Assembly (NCBI GenBank): GCA_014859445.1
Contig: JACUUC010000007.1
Location: 45,905-109,904, forward strand
Origin: Bacterioplanes sp.
GTDB taxonomy: Bacteria > Pseudomonadota > Gammaproteobacteria > Pseudomonadales > Oceanobacteraceae
DNA: 64,000 nt
Direction: 5' to 3'
Within the stretch, counting starts at the first letter, position 1. Each line of letters begins with the position of its first letter. The notes beneath the pieces were generated by a model. The model was not told where the DNA came from. It saw only the letters and a list, made by a program, of their open reading frames with translations, and ran no database searches. The position numbers were made by a program, and so were the translations under genes. Shown here in pieces: positions 29,423-39,353 of the stretch.

Positions 29423-31564
29423 TCATCCGTAGAACGATTCGCCCGCGGCGGCTTTGTCACGCAACAGCTGCGGCACTTGATAGCGTGCGCCTACGTTGGC
29501 GGCTAAGCGATCGGCATTGGCGATGAAGGTATCCATGCCTTCCATGGTTTCGATAAAAGAAATCACCCCACCGGTGTGCGGCGCAAATCCCCAACCAAAG
29601 ATCGAACCGATGTCGGTTTCATGCGCACGCGTAATCACGCCCTCAGCCACACAATGCAGTGTTTCAACCGCTTGGGCATACAACAAACGTTGCATAACAG
29701 TGTCGATGTCGGGCTGCTCGCTGGCCACGGGGAAATGATCCGCTAAACCACTCCACAGCGCTTTTTTACCTTGTGGATCGGCCGGATAATCGTAAAAGCC
29801 CAGACCCGATTTTTTACCAATGCGCTGCAGCTCGTGCACCATGGTTTGCACCACGCTATCGGCTGGGTGCGACACGTAAGCATCACCTAAGTCGTTCTGC
29901 GTTTGACGACCGATACGATCCATCAATTCCAACGAGACTTCGTCGCTCAACGCCAAGGGGCCGACCGGCATACCCGCCAACTTACCGGCATTTTCGATCA
30001 GCGACGGCGCCACGCCTTCTTTTAACAACGCCATGCCTTCCAGAACGTAGGTTTTGAACACACGGGAGGTATAAAAACCACGGCTGTCATTCACGGTGAT
30101 GGGGGTTTTCTTCAGTTGCTGAACATAGTCCAAAGCCCACGCCAACGTATGCTGCGAGGTTTTCTCACCCATGATGATTTCCACCAGCGGCATTTTATCG
30201 ACCGGCGAGAAGAAATGCAGACCAATAAATTGCGCTGGACGCTGACTGGCTTCCGCCAAGCCAGTAATAGGCAGCGTTGAGGTGTTTGACGCGAAAATCG
30301 CGTCCTCGGCCAATACCGCTTCGGCCTTAGCGGTCACATCAGCTTTGATGGTGCGATCTTCAAACACCGCTTCGATCACCAACTCACAACCGGTCAGATC
30401 GTTATAATCGGTAGTCGCTACAATACGCGCTAAGGTTGTCTCGGCTTTTTCCGTGGTCATTTTGCCGCGCGCAACGCGTTTTTTCAGCAAGGTATCGGAA
30501 TAGGCTTTGCCTTTATCGGCCGACTCTTGTGTGCTATCCAACAACACCACGTCCATGCCGCTCATGGCCGACGAATACGCAATGCCCGCCCCCATCATGC
30601 CCGCACCGAGAATACCGATTTTTTTGAACTGTTTTTTCTCGATGTCTTTAGGACGATTTTTCAGTTTGTTGGCATCTTGCAGCGCCACAAAGAAAGTACG
30701 AATCATGGCCTTGGCTTGATCCGACAACAGCAGTTCGGTGAAATACCGCGCTTCAATGTCCAATGCCAAATCAAATGGCACCTGACACCCCTCAAACAAG
30801 GCTTGCAAAATCAACTGCGGCGCGCGGTAATTACCCATGGTTTTTTTGCGCAACATGGCTTCAGCACCCATGAAGACTTGCGCGACCTTCGCCGATTGCA
30901 CTTCGCCACCGGGTAAACGGAATTTCTTCTCATCCCAAGGCTGCACACAGGCGTTGGGGTTCGCCAACAACCATTGTTTAGCGGCACCAATCAATTCATC
31001 CGCCGCAACCACCTCGTTGATCAACCCTGCGGCTTTGGCTTCTTTTGCTTTCGCTTGCGTAGCTTGCAACAACCACGGCATTGCGGCTTGCACACCCAAC
31101 ATACGCGCTAAACGCTGCGTGCCACCGCCGCCCGGCAGCAGTCCTAAATTGACTTCGGGAAAACCAAACACCGCTTTGGGATTATCCGCAGCGATACGAT
31201 GGTGACACGCCAGCGCTACTTCCATACCGCCGCCCAAGGCGGTGCCATTCATGGCCGCCACCACGGGTTTACCGCCTTGTTCCATGCGACGCATGATGGT
31301 GTGCAAACTGCGTACAAAACCCAGTACCGTCTCGGCATTTTGGGGCATGGTTTGAATTTCTTTGAGGTTGGCGCCGACGACAAAATCGGACTTACCCGAG
31401 GTCAGTACAATGCCTTTCACCGCGTCATTGGCCAGCAACCCATCCAACGCCTCGCCCAATGCCACAACGGCACTTTGTGCTAATGAATTAACGGGGCCAT
31501 TGGGGTCATTCCACGTCAGAACGGCAAGGCCCTGATCATCAATTTCATGTGTAAAAATAGTCAT
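29423..31564 (-). CDS. fadJ: Multifunctional enoyl-CoA hydratase / 3-hydroxyacyl-CoA dehydrogenase (FadJ/FadB-like)
   Basis: Alpha subunit of the fatty-acid beta-oxidation complex. The 713 residues (E. coli FadJ 714) have an N-terminal crotonase domain (FVVGANLKEIQ oxyanion region, NGTALGGGMEVALACHHRIA, PEVNLGLLPGGGGTQRL), then an NAD-binding dehydrogenase domain with GAGMMGAGIAYSSAMSG (about 318) and IGLHFFSPVDKMPLVEII, and two C-terminal 3HCDH domains. The thiolase gene lies just upstream in the same operon, so the two should form the complex. FadJ against FadB-type naming is by length and neighbours only. Confidence 0.9.
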   Translation of the reverse strand: MTIFTHEIDDQGLAVLTWNDPNGPVNSLAQSAVVALGEALDGLLANDAVKGIVLTSGKSDFVVGANLKEIQTMPQNAETVLGFVRSLHTIMRRMEQGGKPVVAAMNGTALGGGMEVALACHHRIAADNPKAVFGFPEVNLGLLPGGGGTQRLARMLGVQAAMPWLLQATQAKAKEAKAAGLINEVVAADELIGAAKQWLLANPNACVQPWDEKKFRLPGGEVQSAKVAQVFMGAEAMLRKKTMGNYRAPQLILQALFEGCQVPFDLALDIEARYFTELLLSDQAKAMIRTFFVALQDANKLKNRPKDIEKKQFKKIGILGAGMMGAGIAYSSAMSGMDVVLLDSTQESADKGKAYSDTLLKKRVARGKMTTEKAETTLARIVATTDYNDLTGCELVIEAVFEDRTIKADVTAKAEAVLAEDAIFASNTSTLPITGLAEASQRPAQFIGLHFFSPVDKMPLVEIIMGEKTSQHTLAWALDYVQQLKKTPITVNDSRGFYTSRVFKTYVLEGMALLKEGVAPSLIENAGKLAGMPVGPLALSDEVSLELMDRIGRQTQNDLGDAYVSHPADSVVQTMVHELQRIGKKSGLGFYDYPADPQGKKALWSGLADHFPVASEQPDIDTVMQRLLYAQAVETLHCVAEGVITRAHETDIGSIFGWGFAPHTGGVISFIETMEGMDTFIANADRLAANVGARYQVPQLLRDKAAAGESFYG

Positions 31565-31614
31565 AACCTGTCCTTTAAATAATAACAGCGTAACCGAAGC
31601 AACTCAGGCCACGT

Positions 31615-32820
31615 TTAAACGCGCTCGATGATGGTGGCCGTACCCATACCGCCGCCGACGCACAAATTAATCAATGCCGTACGGGCATCTCGACGCTCTA
31701 ACTCATCCAGCACCGTGCCTAGAATCATTGCGCCCGTGGCACCCAATGGGTGCCCCATCGCAATAGCACCGCCATTGACGTTGATTTTGCTGTGATCGAT
31801 GTTCATTTCTTTCATAAACAGCAACACCACCGAGGCAAAAGCTTCATTCAGCTCCCACAAATCAATATCACTGGCCTGCATGCCGGCATTTTTTAACGCT
31901 TTGCGGGCTGATGGTGCAGGGCCGGTGAGCATGATGGTGGGTTCGGAACCCACGGACGCGGCAGCACGAATGCGAGCGCGTGGCGTTAACCCCAAGGCTA
32001 GCCCCATTTCTTTGGTACCAATCAAGACCGCGGCGGCCCCATCGACAATACCCGAGGAGTTACCGGCATGATGCACATGATTGATGCGTTCGACCTGAGG
32101 GTAAATTTGTTGCGCAATGGCATCAAAACCCAAGCCGCCATGCTGTTCAAAAGACGGTTTTAGCGTGGCCAATGAGTCCAAGGTTGCCTCGGGACGCATC
32201 AGTTCATCGTGTGCTAACAGCGTTAATCCAAATTGGTCGCGCACAGGCATTACGGATCGATCGAAATAGCCGTTATCCCAAGCGTGTTTGGCACGACGCT
32301 GAGATTCGATGGCGTATGCGTCCACATCGGTACGAGAGAATCCGTGCAGTGTAGCGATTAAGTCGGCTGAAATGCCTTGCGGTACAAACGACAGTTTGTT
32401 GGTCACCGATGGATCGGTGTAATAGGCACCACCACCCGCGCCCATCGGCACACGCGACATGCACTCGACACCACCACCAATGGTCATTTGTGCTTCGCCG
32501 GCTTTCACTTTGGCCGCAGCGACATTCACCGCTTCCAAGCCCGAAGCGCAGAAGCGACTGACCACACTGCCCGCGCACGTTTGCGCGTAGTCAGCCATCA
32601 ATACCGCCGTGCGTGCGATATCCGCACCTTGTTCCATGACGGGTTCCACACAACCCAGCACCACGTCGTCGATGGCGGAGGTATCTAATTGATGGCGTTG
32701 CTGCAAATCGAGCAACAAGCCCGCCATTAAATTCACCGGCGTCACACTGTGCAGGCTACCGTCTTTTTTACCTTTACCGCGCGGCGTACGCACGGCATCA
32801 AAAATATACGCATCAGTCAT
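31615..32820 (-). CDS. Acetyl-CoA C-acyltransferase (thiolase, FadI/FadA-like)
   Basis: Final thiolytic step of beta-oxidation. The 401 residues show the nucleophilic cysteine in [12 protein letters not shown] (about 91), [19 protein letters not shown] with the catalytic His, and [13 protein letters not shown] with the second Cys. I chose the ATG at 32820 ([21 protein letters not shown]), which has AAAAGGA upstream, over an opening nine codons longer. It forms an operon with the FadJ-like gene 50 bp downstream. The upstream gap carries a 113-bp inverted-repeat element. Confidence 0.92.
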   Translation of the reverse strand: MTDAYIFDAVRTPRGKGKKDGSLHSVTPVNLMAGLLLDLQQRHQLDTSAIDDVVLGCVEPVMEQGADIARTAVLMADYAQTCAGSVVSRFCASGLEAVNVAAAKVKAGEAQMTIGGGVECMSRVPMGAGGGAYYTDPSVTNKLSFVPQGISADLIATLHGFSRTDVDAYAIESQRRAKHAWDNGYFDRSVMPVRDQFGLTLLAHDELMRPEATLDSLATLKPSFEQHGGLGFDAIAQQIYPQVERINHVHHAGNSSGIVDGAAAVLIGTKEMGLALGLTPRARIRAAASVGSEPTIMLTGPAPSARKALKNAGMQASDIDLWELNEAFASVVLLFMKEMNIDHSKINVNGGAIAMGHPLGATGAMILGTVLDELERRDARTALINLCVGGGMGTATIIERV

Positions 32821-32877
32821 TCGTTGTGTCCTTTTGTTATTCGTCAAGGCGGAATAAATCGCGATTTAGTCGGCTCG

Positions 32878-32990
32878 CCACTGAGGTGCCTTGTTTCATT
32901 CACAGACCCTCTGCCGCAAGGATGCGGCAGTGGAGCCTGCAGGGATGCATTCACGGCGTGTCAGTGAATGAAACAAGGCACCATCAGTGG
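32878..32990. repeat. 113-bp REP/BIME-like nested inverted repeat
   Basis: Outer arms CCACTGA-GGTGCCTTGTTTCATTCAC (32878-32903, hyphen marks a gap) and its complement at 32964-32990 pair over 26 of 27 positions. Inside is an 8-bp stem CTGCCGCA-AGGA-TGCGGCAG (32911-32930), the palindrome CCTGCAGG and a GGGATGCATTCACGGCGTGTC-like stretch (shown only as key part: ATGCATTCACGGCGTG). It fills the gap between the thiolase and acyl-CoA dehydrogenase genes. The build is that of a mobile palindromic element or MITE-like repeat rather than a terminator. No second copy was noticed in the window. Confidence 0.75.
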
Positions 32991-33014
32991 CATAACGTTT
33001 CGGTCTAAATGGCG

Positions 33015-34151
33015 TTAAATCGTCCGCGAAATAATTTCTTTCATGATTTCCGACGTACCGGCATAAATCTGCTGCACCCGTGAATCCGCCCAAGCACGCG
33101 CTACCGGGTATTCCCACATGTAACCGTAGCCACCGTGCAATTGCACACACGCATCAATAATGCGGAACTGCGATTCCGTTGCCCACAATTTCACCGCTGC
33201 CGCCGCATCAATATTCAACTTCCCTTCACAATGCAATTCCAAACAACGGTCCACATAGCATTGCGTCACGTCTAACTCGGTACGCAATTCAGCCAACTTA
33301 AAGCGGGTATTTTGGAAAGCGGCGATTGGCTTACCAAAGGCCTGTCGATCTTTCACGTACTTCACGGTTTCGTCGTAACAGGCACGCGCAACCGCCGCAC
33401 CGATGATGGCAACACTCAAACGCTCTTGCGCTAATTCTTGCATCAAGTACATGAAACCGGCGTTCTTTTGGCCAAGCAGGTTTTCTTTCGGCACCCGTAC
33501 GTTGTCAAAAAACAGCTCCGAGGTATCCTGCGCTTTCATACCAACTTTTTTCAGATTTTTACCACGACTAAAACCTTCGCGCGTGGCTTCCACCAGCATC
33601 AAGCTCACCCCTTTCGCGGCGGCGCTGGTGTCGGTCTTACACACCACAATGTACAAATCCGCCATCTGGCCATTAGTAATAAAGGTTTTTGACCCATTAA
33701 TGACGTAATGATCACCGTCTTCCACGGCGGTCGTGCGAACCCCAGCCAAATCCGATCCTGTGCCGGGTTCCGTCATGGCAATGGCGGTAATCACTTCACC
33801 GGTACACATCTTCGGCAGCCACTTTTGTTTTTGCTCTTCCGTGCCGTAATGCAAAATGTAGGGCGCGACAATGTCAGAGTGCAACGAAAAACCAGGGCCC
33901 GAGGCAAACACATAGCCTTGCTCTTCAATGGCGATGGCTGAATAACGGAAATCCACCCCTGAACCGCCGTATTCCACCGGAATATGAGTACACAGCAAGC
34001 CCGCCTCACCGGCCTTCAACCAGGCTTCGCGAGAAATATGCCCCTGCTCTTCCCACTCCTCCCAATGCGGCTGAATTTCGCGTTGCATAAATTTGCGCAC
34101 ACTGTCGCGAAACATATCGTGCTCTTCGGTATAAACGTGACGAGGTATCAT
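33015..34151 (-). CDS. Acyl-CoA dehydrogenase
   Basis: FAD enzyme that introduces the 2,3 double bond in acyl-CoA. The 378 residues show the FAD/substrate motifs ITAIAMTEPGTGSDLAGVRT and ITNGQMADLYIVV, QAFGKPIAAFQNTRFKLAEL, and QLHGGYGYMWEYPVARAW followed by QIYAGTSEIMKEIISR, where the Glu in GTSEIMKE region and the position before YAGTSEI mark the catalytic end. The N-terminus (IPRHVYTEEHDMFRDSVRKFM) is typical of long-chain ACADs. It lies in a same-strand cluster with the thiolase and CoA-transferase genes. Confidence 0.93.
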   Translation of the reverse strand: MIPRHVYTEEHDMFRDSVRKFMQREIQPHWEEWEEQGHISREAWLKAGEAGLLCTHIPVEYGGSGVDFRYSAIAIEEQGYVFASGPGFSLHSDIVAPYILHYGTEEQKQKWLPKMCTGEVITAIAMTEPGTGSDLAGVRTTAVEDGDHYVINGSKTFITNGQMADLYIVVCKTDTSAAAKGVSLMLVEATREGFSRGKNLKKVGMKAQDTSELFFDNVRVPKENLLGQKNAGFMYLMQELAQERLSVAIIGAAVARACYDETVKYVKDRQAFGKPIAAFQNTRFKLAELRTELDVTQCYVDRCLELHCEGKLNIDAAAAVKLWATESQFRIIDACVQLHGGYGYMWEYPVARAWADSRVQQIYAGTSEIMKEIISRTI

Positions 34152-34195
34152 GGTTAAACTCCTATGCGGATATTGTTATTGTCGTTCAAGTTGAT

Positions 34196-35389
34196 TTACA
34201 CGGCCGCCGCGCATTGAATAATGCCCTGCTGCTGCCACTGTTCGATGTCCGACTTGACGCACTGCAAGTCGGTTAAAATAGAATGCGTGTGCTCGCCCTG
34301 CAGCGGACCCGGTGGGCATTCGCTGACTTGGTTGCCCCACTTAATGGGTGACGCTGGGCAGACTAATCGTTGTTTTTGTTGCGTGGTGATGTGCTGCACC
34401 ATTTCACGCGCCAGCAATTGCGGATGCTGAAAGGCCTCCTGTACCGACAAAATCGGCGTAACACAACAATCGTGATCGGCAAACACCGCCCGCCAATGCG
34501 CTTGATCCTGAGATGCAAACACCGCAGCGACCTCACTGCGTAACTGCTCTGCGGCCTTGCCCATGTCCATATAACGCGCTTCCCACTCTGGGCGTTCTAG
34601 CACCGTACAGAGCTGTGACCAGAATTTCTTCTCCAACGCGCCCACCGCAATGTACTTACCATCGGCGGTGGCATACACCGAATAGCAAGGGCGAGCGCCC
34701 GTCAGCATATCTTGCCCGCGCGGCATGGCCTTACCCATCAAGTTCATGGAAGCCAATGGAATGACATGATTGGCAAAGGTGCAGTCGGTCATCGACACAT
34801 CCAAATAGCAGCCTTCGTTGTGCCGCAGGCGACCCACTAGACCGGCCAAAATGGCCATGGCCGCACTCAAGGCACCACCGGCTAAATCGGCAATTTGAAA
34901 ATTCGATAAACTAGGGGCTTCTCCAGCACCACCGCATTGATCCAGCACACCCGCTGTGGCGCAGTAATTCATGTCATGACCGGCTTTATCAGCCCATGGC
35001 CCTGTTTGCCCATAGCCACTGATGGAGCACATCACCAGCTGTGGATTAACCTCGCGCAGCTGTTCATAAGACAAACCCAACTTAGCTAATACGCCGGGGC
35101 GAAAACTCTCCAGTACCACGTCGGCCTGTTTCACCATATCCAGCAAAATGGCACGACCTTGAGGCTGGCGAATGTCCAAGCTGATGGATTCTTTGCCGCG
35201 ATTGAGTACATGGAATGCAGGGCTAACCATGCCAGATGGCATGCCCAAACTGCGGGTATAGTCACCCAAGCCCGTGTCTTCCACTTTGATCACGCGTGCG
35301 CCCATGTCGAGCAAATGCAGCGAGCACATGGGGCCTGGCAACAAACGGGATAAATCCAATACGGTGATCCCTTGCAGTGGCTGCGTCAT
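34196..35389 (-). CDS. Class III CoA-transferase (CaiB/BaiF family)
   Basis: Family III CoA-transferase or alpha-methylacyl-CoA racemase-like protein. The 397 residues begin MTQPLQGITVLDLSRLLPGP and show MGARVIKVED, NRGKESISLDIRQPQGRAIL, the catalytic-Asp region GHDMNYCATAGVL and ARPCYSVYATADGKYIAVGALE. Racemases of branched acyl-CoAs have the same GHDxNY motif, so this enzyme may feed methyl-branched acids into beta-oxidation (inference). The ATG at 35389 has AAGGAG upstream; the longer frame opening is rejected. Confidence 0.88.
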   Translation of the reverse strand: MTQPLQGITVLDLSRLLPGPMCSLHLLDMGARVIKVEDTGLGDYTRSLGMPSGMVSPAFHVLNRGKESISLDIRQPQGRAILLDMVKQADVVLESFRPGVLAKLGLSYEQLREVNPQLVMCSISGYGQTGPWADKAGHDMNYCATAGVLDQCGGAGEAPSLSNFQIADLAGGALSAAMAILAGLVGRLRHNEGCYLDVSMTDCTFANHVIPLASMNLMGKAMPRGQDMLTGARPCYSVYATADGKYIAVGALEKKFWSQLCTVLERPEWEARYMDMGKAAEQLRSEVAAVFASQDQAHWRAVFADHDCCVTPILSVQEAFQHPQLLAREMVQHITTQQKQRLVCPASPIKWGNQVSECPPGPLQGEHTHSILTDLQCVKSDIEQWQQQGIIQCAAAV

Positions 35390-35758
35390 TATTATTGTCT
35401 CCTTGGCAATCCACACATTGGCTACCACGCTAACGCGAGACGAGCACCGCAACAAGAAGCAATGTGCGCAATCAAATTAACATTTATGCTCAATAGATGG
35501 CCAAAATCCGTAACATATTGGTTTATTTGTAAGTACAAACCATGATGTCGCTCGCTGCTGCAGGGAGCTATCCGTGCCATATTCGCGGCATTCACACGAG
35601 GGGATTGCTCAAATTGCCCTATTCTTGCCATTGATCATGAAATAGACGCAACAAATCGCGCCAAGGACGCTTATAATTGCCGACGTATTCTCGTTTCTGC
35701 CGCAAATCCTGTGTTATTGCGAGTCAGGTCGCGTTCACCCTCATTGTTGGAGTTGATT
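35390..35758. other. Divergent intergenic region
   Basis: 369 bp between the divergent CoA-transferase and short-chain dehydrogenase genes. It should hold both promoters. A TATAAT at about 35672-35677 reads toward the dehydrogenase gene, without a convincing -35 at the right distance. No operator palindrome or RNA gene was recognised. Confidence 0.45.
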
Positions 35759-36517
35759 ATGCAAGTTTCTGAAAAAGTCATAGCCATTACCGGTGCTGGC
35801 CAAGGCCTTGGTCGCTCGATGGCCGTTTACTTGGCCAGCAAAGGCGCGCGCATTGCTGCCATTGATTTAAACCAAGAACAGCTGGACGAAACCCGTCGCC
35901 AAGTGGAAGCCGCAGGCAGCCAAGCACACACCTACATTTGTAATGTGGCCAACGAAGAGCAAGTGGAAAGCACTTTTGCCGCCATCAGTGCGGACATGGG
36001 CGGCTTGCATGGTTTGGTCAACAACGCCGGCATTTTGCGCGATGGTTTAATGGTCAAAGCCAAAGACGGTGAGATCAGCAAGATGAGCTTAGCGCAGTGG
36101 CAATCCGTGATTGATGTCAACCTGACCGGTGTGTTCTTGTGTGGTCGTGAAGCAGCGATTCAAATGATCAAGGGCGGCGACGGTGGCTGCATCATCAATA
36201 TTTCCAGTATTTCTCGTGCTGGTAACATGGGCCAAAGCAACTATTCTGCCGCCAAGGCCGGTGTGGCCAGCCTAGCCGTGGTTTGGGCAAAAGAATTGGC
36301 TCGTTATGGTATTCGTGCCAATGCCATTGCACCCGGCTTCATCGCCACCGAAATGACGGCCAGCATGAAACCCGAAGCACTGGATAAAATGACGGCTGGC
36401 ATACCGGCTAAACGCATGGGTACGCCCGAAGAAATTGCTCATACCGTGGCCTATCTGCTCGAGAATGAGTACGTATCCGGTCGCGTCATGGAAGTCGACG
36501 GTGGTTTACGTCTGTAA
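35759..36517 (+). CDS. Short-chain dehydrogenase/reductase (FabG-like)
   Basis: NAD(P)-dependent oxidoreductase of 252 residues with the classical SDR pattern: [16 protein letters not shown] cofactor loop (about 12), NNAGILRDG, the catalytic Ser in [20 protein letters not shown] with Tyr-x-x-x-Lys, and an [10 protein letters not shown] loop. The acidic residue in AAIDLNQEQ suggests NAD preference. An acetoacetyl-CoA or 3-hydroxyacyl role fits the lipid cluster, but the substrate is not proven. The ATG at 35759 follows TTGGAG. Confidence 0.9.
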   Translation: MQVSEKVIAITGAGQGLGRSMAVYLASKGARIAAIDLNQEQLDETRRQVEAAGSQAHTYICNVANEEQVESTFAAISADMGGLHGLVNNAGILRDGLMVKAKDGEISKMSLAQWQSVIDVNLTGVFLCGREAAIQMIKGGDGGCIINISSISRAGNMGQSNYSAAKAGVASLAVVWAKELARYGIRANAIAPGFIATEMTASMKPEALDKMTAGIPAKRMGTPEEIAHTVAYLLENEYVSGRVMEVDGGLRL

Positions 36518-36537
36518 TTCCGTACCTGCCCAGTACC

Positions 36538-36561
36538 TGCCATAGCCGTCAGGCTATGGCA
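36538..36561 (+). terminator. Hairpin after the SDR gene
   Basis: A perfect 10-bp stem (TGCCATAGCC / GGCTATGGCA) with loop GTCA starts 20 bases after the SDR stop. No U-tract follows, so it may stabilise the mRNA end or act as a weak terminator. Confidence 0.45.
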
Positions 36562-36778
36562 TATTGGCGAGATTGCACCCACCGACATTGGCCGAGATCA
36601 ACCCCCTACCCCACACCGCCTGCGCCCTGCACACCCACGCTTGGTCAGAGTTCAACCGCCATGTTGCTGAATCGAGCAGTGAATCCATCCACAAATTGTC
36701 AGACTCGAACCTGTTACCCGCGTCCACTTTCCGCGACAGTAGCATCATCATAAGAACAATGAAGGCTGGGGAACTCGT

Positions 36779-38263
36779 ATGTCTGCTGAATATTTTGATG
36801 TGATTATTGTTGGTGCGGGATTATCCGGTATCGGTGCTGCCTGTCATCTCACCAAAGAATGCCCAAATAAAACATTCACCATTTTAGAAGGTCGTCGTGC
36901 CATGGGCGGTACTTGGGATTTATTCCGCTACCCTGGTATTCGTTCCGATTCCGATATGTTTACCCTCGGTTACGAGTTTAAACCTTGGAAAAATAAGAAA
37001 GGCATCGCCGATGGCGCGGACATTCGCAATTACATCCAAGAAGCCGCGCGCGAACACCAAATCGAGCCACACATTCGCTACGAGCATAAAGTTCTGGCCG
37101 CACGTTGGTGCAGCAACAGTGCCACGTGGACACTGACCGTTCAGTTGGCCGACGGCAGCGAAAAAGAATACAGCTGCAACTTCTTTTTGAGCTGTGTCGG
37201 TTATTACAATTACGACAAAGGCTTTACTCCTGAGTTTGCAGGCCGTGACGACTTTAAGGGCGACATCATTCACCCACAGCAGTGGCCAGAGAACTACGAC
37301 TACAGCGGCAAGCGCGTGGTGGTGATTGGCAGTGGCGCGACCGCCGTAACCTTAGTGCCTGCCATGACGGACAGTGCGGCGCACGTCACCATGCTGCAGC
37401 GTTCTCCCTCTTACGTGCTGACCGTGCCGCAACAAGATGCCATGGTCGCGATACTGCGTAAAATTTTGCCCGAGAAATTGGCCTACCGCATCATTCGTGG
37501 TCGTAACGTTTCCATCACGCTAGGCTTGTTCCGTTTCTGCAAAGCCTTCCCGAACGCCGCGCGTAAATTACTGCAATGGACAGTCAAAAAACAATTGCCT
37601 GCCGATTTCGATATGAGTCATTTCACACCAAGCTATAAGCCTTGGGATGAACGCCTTTGTGCGGTGCCAGAAGGCGACATGTTCAAAGTACTGAAGCAAG
37701 GCAAAGCCTCGGTCGTCACCGACCACATTGATCGCTTCGTCGATAACGGCATTTTGTTGAAATCCGGCAAGGTATTAGAAGCCGACATCATCATCACCGC
37801 CACCGGTTTGCAAGTGCAAATGCTGGGCAACATGCCCATCACCGTGGATGGCGAGCGCATCAAATTCAACGAGAAAATGAGTTATCGTGGTGCCATGTTC
37901 GAAGACTTGCCCAACATGGGCATGATTTTCGGTTACACCAATGCGTCTTGGACCTTAAAAGCCGATTTGATCTCAAAGTGGGTATGCCGTTTGTTGAACC
38001 ACATGGACAACAACGACGTACGTCAGGTAACACCACGCAACCACAAGACCAACATGAAACGTCTGCCGTTCATCAACATGCAGTCGGGTTACATTGCCCG
38101 TGTGAAAGATCAAATTCCACAGCAAGGTGAAGAGCGTCCGTGGAAACTGTATCAAAACTACTTCATGGACATGACCATGTTCAAAGCCTCGAATCTGGAT
38201 GACCCGACGTTGGAGTACAGCGCACCAACCTCGTCAATCACGAGTGCACGCGAAGCGGTGTAA
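36779..38263 (+). CDS. almA: Flavin-containing monooxygenase, AlmA-type (long-chain alkane / Baeyer-Villiger)
   Basis: FAD/NADPH monooxygenase of 494 residues. The FAD motif is VGAGLSGIGAACHL (about 11), then GGTWDLFRYPGIRSDSDMFT, the Baeyer-Villiger-type fingerprint FKGDIIHPQQWPE, the NADPH motif VIGSGATAVTLVPAM and ITATGLQVQ. These segments and the length agree closely with the AlmA family of Acinetobacter and marine hydrocarbon degraders, which is tied to growth on long-chain alkanes. Related sequences act on ketones or sterols, so the substrate is inference. A terminator follows the gene. Confidence 0.82.
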   Translation: MSAEYFDVIIVGAGLSGIGAACHLTKECPNKTFTILEGRRAMGGTWDLFRYPGIRSDSDMFTLGYEFKPWKNKKGIADGADIRNYIQEAAREHQIEPHIRYEHKVLAARWCSNSATWTLTVQLADGSEKEYSCNFFLSCVGYYNYDKGFTPEFAGRDDFKGDIIHPQQWPENYDYSGKRVVVIGSGATAVTLVPAMTDSAAHVTMLQRSPSYVLTVPQQDAMVAILRKILPEKLAYRIIRGRNVSITLGLFRFCKAFPNAARKLLQWTVKKQLPADFDMSHFTPSYKPWDERLCAVPEGDMFKVLKQGKASVVTDHIDRFVDNGILLKSGKVLEADIIITATGLQVQMLGNMPITVDGERIKFNEKMSYRGAMFEDLPNMGMIFGYTNASWTLKADLISKWVCRLLNHMDNNDVRQVTPRNHKTNMKRLPFINMQSGYIARVKDQIPQQGEERPWKLYQNYFMDMTMFKASNLDDPTLEYSAPTSSITSAREAV

Positions 38264-38310
38264 CACAGAGAGACAACATAAGCGGTGTAACAGCCGCGAT
38301 CAAAACGTAC

Positions 38311-38341
38311 AAAAAACGCCACTGACTCGTGGCGTTTTTTT
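38311..38341. terminator. Bidirectional terminator between almA and the chaperone-like gene
   Basis: An 8-9-bp stem AACGCCAC-TGACTC-GTGGCGTT is flanked by AAAAAA on the left and TTTTTTT on the right, so it can end transcription from both sides of this convergent pair. Confidence 0.88.
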
Positions 38342-38345
38342 ACGC

Positions 38346-39353
38346 TTAATTAACGACAATCGGCGTGAAAATCGTGGCGCGTAATTCTCCTAACTGTTGC
38401 TGATAACGCTGCTGCCAAACCTCAGCGGGCAAGGTGTCCGCTAGTGCATCCATCTCGCTCTTTAAGGCCGCCAAAGCGTTTTGGTAGCGTTGCTGTTGAT
38501 CCGCGAGCTGTGCAAGGCGTTGTTCGTGGGCAGCGACTTCCGCACTCTGATTGGGAAAGTACTGCTCACGCAACCGTGCTTGCCAGTAGGCGCGTTCATC
38601 GGCGGACAAATCATTGAGTAACAACAGGTCTTGCTGATACGCCTGCATAGCCCCCAACAACTCATCACGATTCGCACCCAACTCACTTAAGCGCTGCTCA
38701 CGCAACGCCGTTACGGCCTGCAATCGCTGCTCTGGCGTCAGTGAACGGCGATCGTGTTGAAACAGTTGATCATAAGCGAATTGATAATACGCAAACGCAT
38801 CTTCATGGCCAAACAGTCGCTCAGCCGCTTCACCAAATTGACGCTGACGCAGATAACTCACCTGCTCATAGCGCTGCTGCGGTGTCAGCTCCGTGGACAT
38901 CACCAGATTGCTCATTTGCTCATGGTAAAGGCCAAAATTGCGAACATCTTGGCGCAGCACTGCCAATTGCTCCGCGCTTAACCAAGGCGCTAAGTCGGCC
39001 AGCGCCACATCACAATCGTGAGCACGGCATGCTTGCCAAAATTGCTGAATCCACTGCTGTTGATTCCCCGGTTCCGCCAACTGCTGTAACCAGGCTTCCG
39101 CCAGTTGCTGATCAATCCACTGCTGTCGAGCCAACTCACCCTGTTGTCGCTCCAGCGGCGCATTGATGGCCACCAAATCGTCATCCTCACGTGGGTCGGC
39201 CATACGACTCGGTGCACTCACGGCAGATGTCGTTGAGCCAGCCCGATTCTGTTGTTCACTGACATGAACGGCCACATCGGACGAGAACGATGCCAACAAC
39301 ACGACGCCCAGTGCAATCGCACCAGACGCCATGAACCATATTCGCTTATTCAT
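38346..39353 (-). CDS. Lipase-chaperone-like (LimK/Lif family) membrane-anchored protein
   Basis: A 335-residue protein with an N-terminal membrane anchor (about 5-22, IWFMASGAIALGVVLLASFS), a Ser/Ala-rich linker and a long, highly helical periplasmic part rich in Gln and Leu. The segment YEQVSYLRQRQFGEAAERLFGHEDAFAYY is split in pieces here: YLRQRQFGEAAERLFG and HEDAFAYYQFAYDQLF resemble the helical scaffold of lipase-specific foldases, as do the repeated LTPEQRLQAVTALREQRL helices. The N-terminal RxxFDYxLSAxGE-type motif of true Lif proteins is not visible. Its start abuts the sphingomyelinase-like gene (one-base overlap), so the secreted phosphodiesterase is the likely client. Confidence 0.68.
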   Translation of the reverse strand: MNKRIWFMASGAIALGVVLLASFSSDVAVHVSEQQNRAGSTTSAVSAPSRMADPREDDDLVAINAPLERQQGELARQQWIDQQLAEAWLQQLAEPGNQQQWIQQFWQACRAHDCDVALADLAPWLSAEQLAVLRQDVRNFGLYHEQMSNLVMSTELTPQQRYEQVSYLRQRQFGEAAERLFGHEDAFAYYQFAYDQLFQHDRRSLTPEQRLQAVTALREQRLSELGANRDELLGAMQAYQQDLLLLNDLSADERAYWQARLREQYFPNQSAEVAAHEQRLAQLADQQQRYQNALAALKSEMDALADTLPAEVWQQRYQQQLGELRATIFTPIVVN

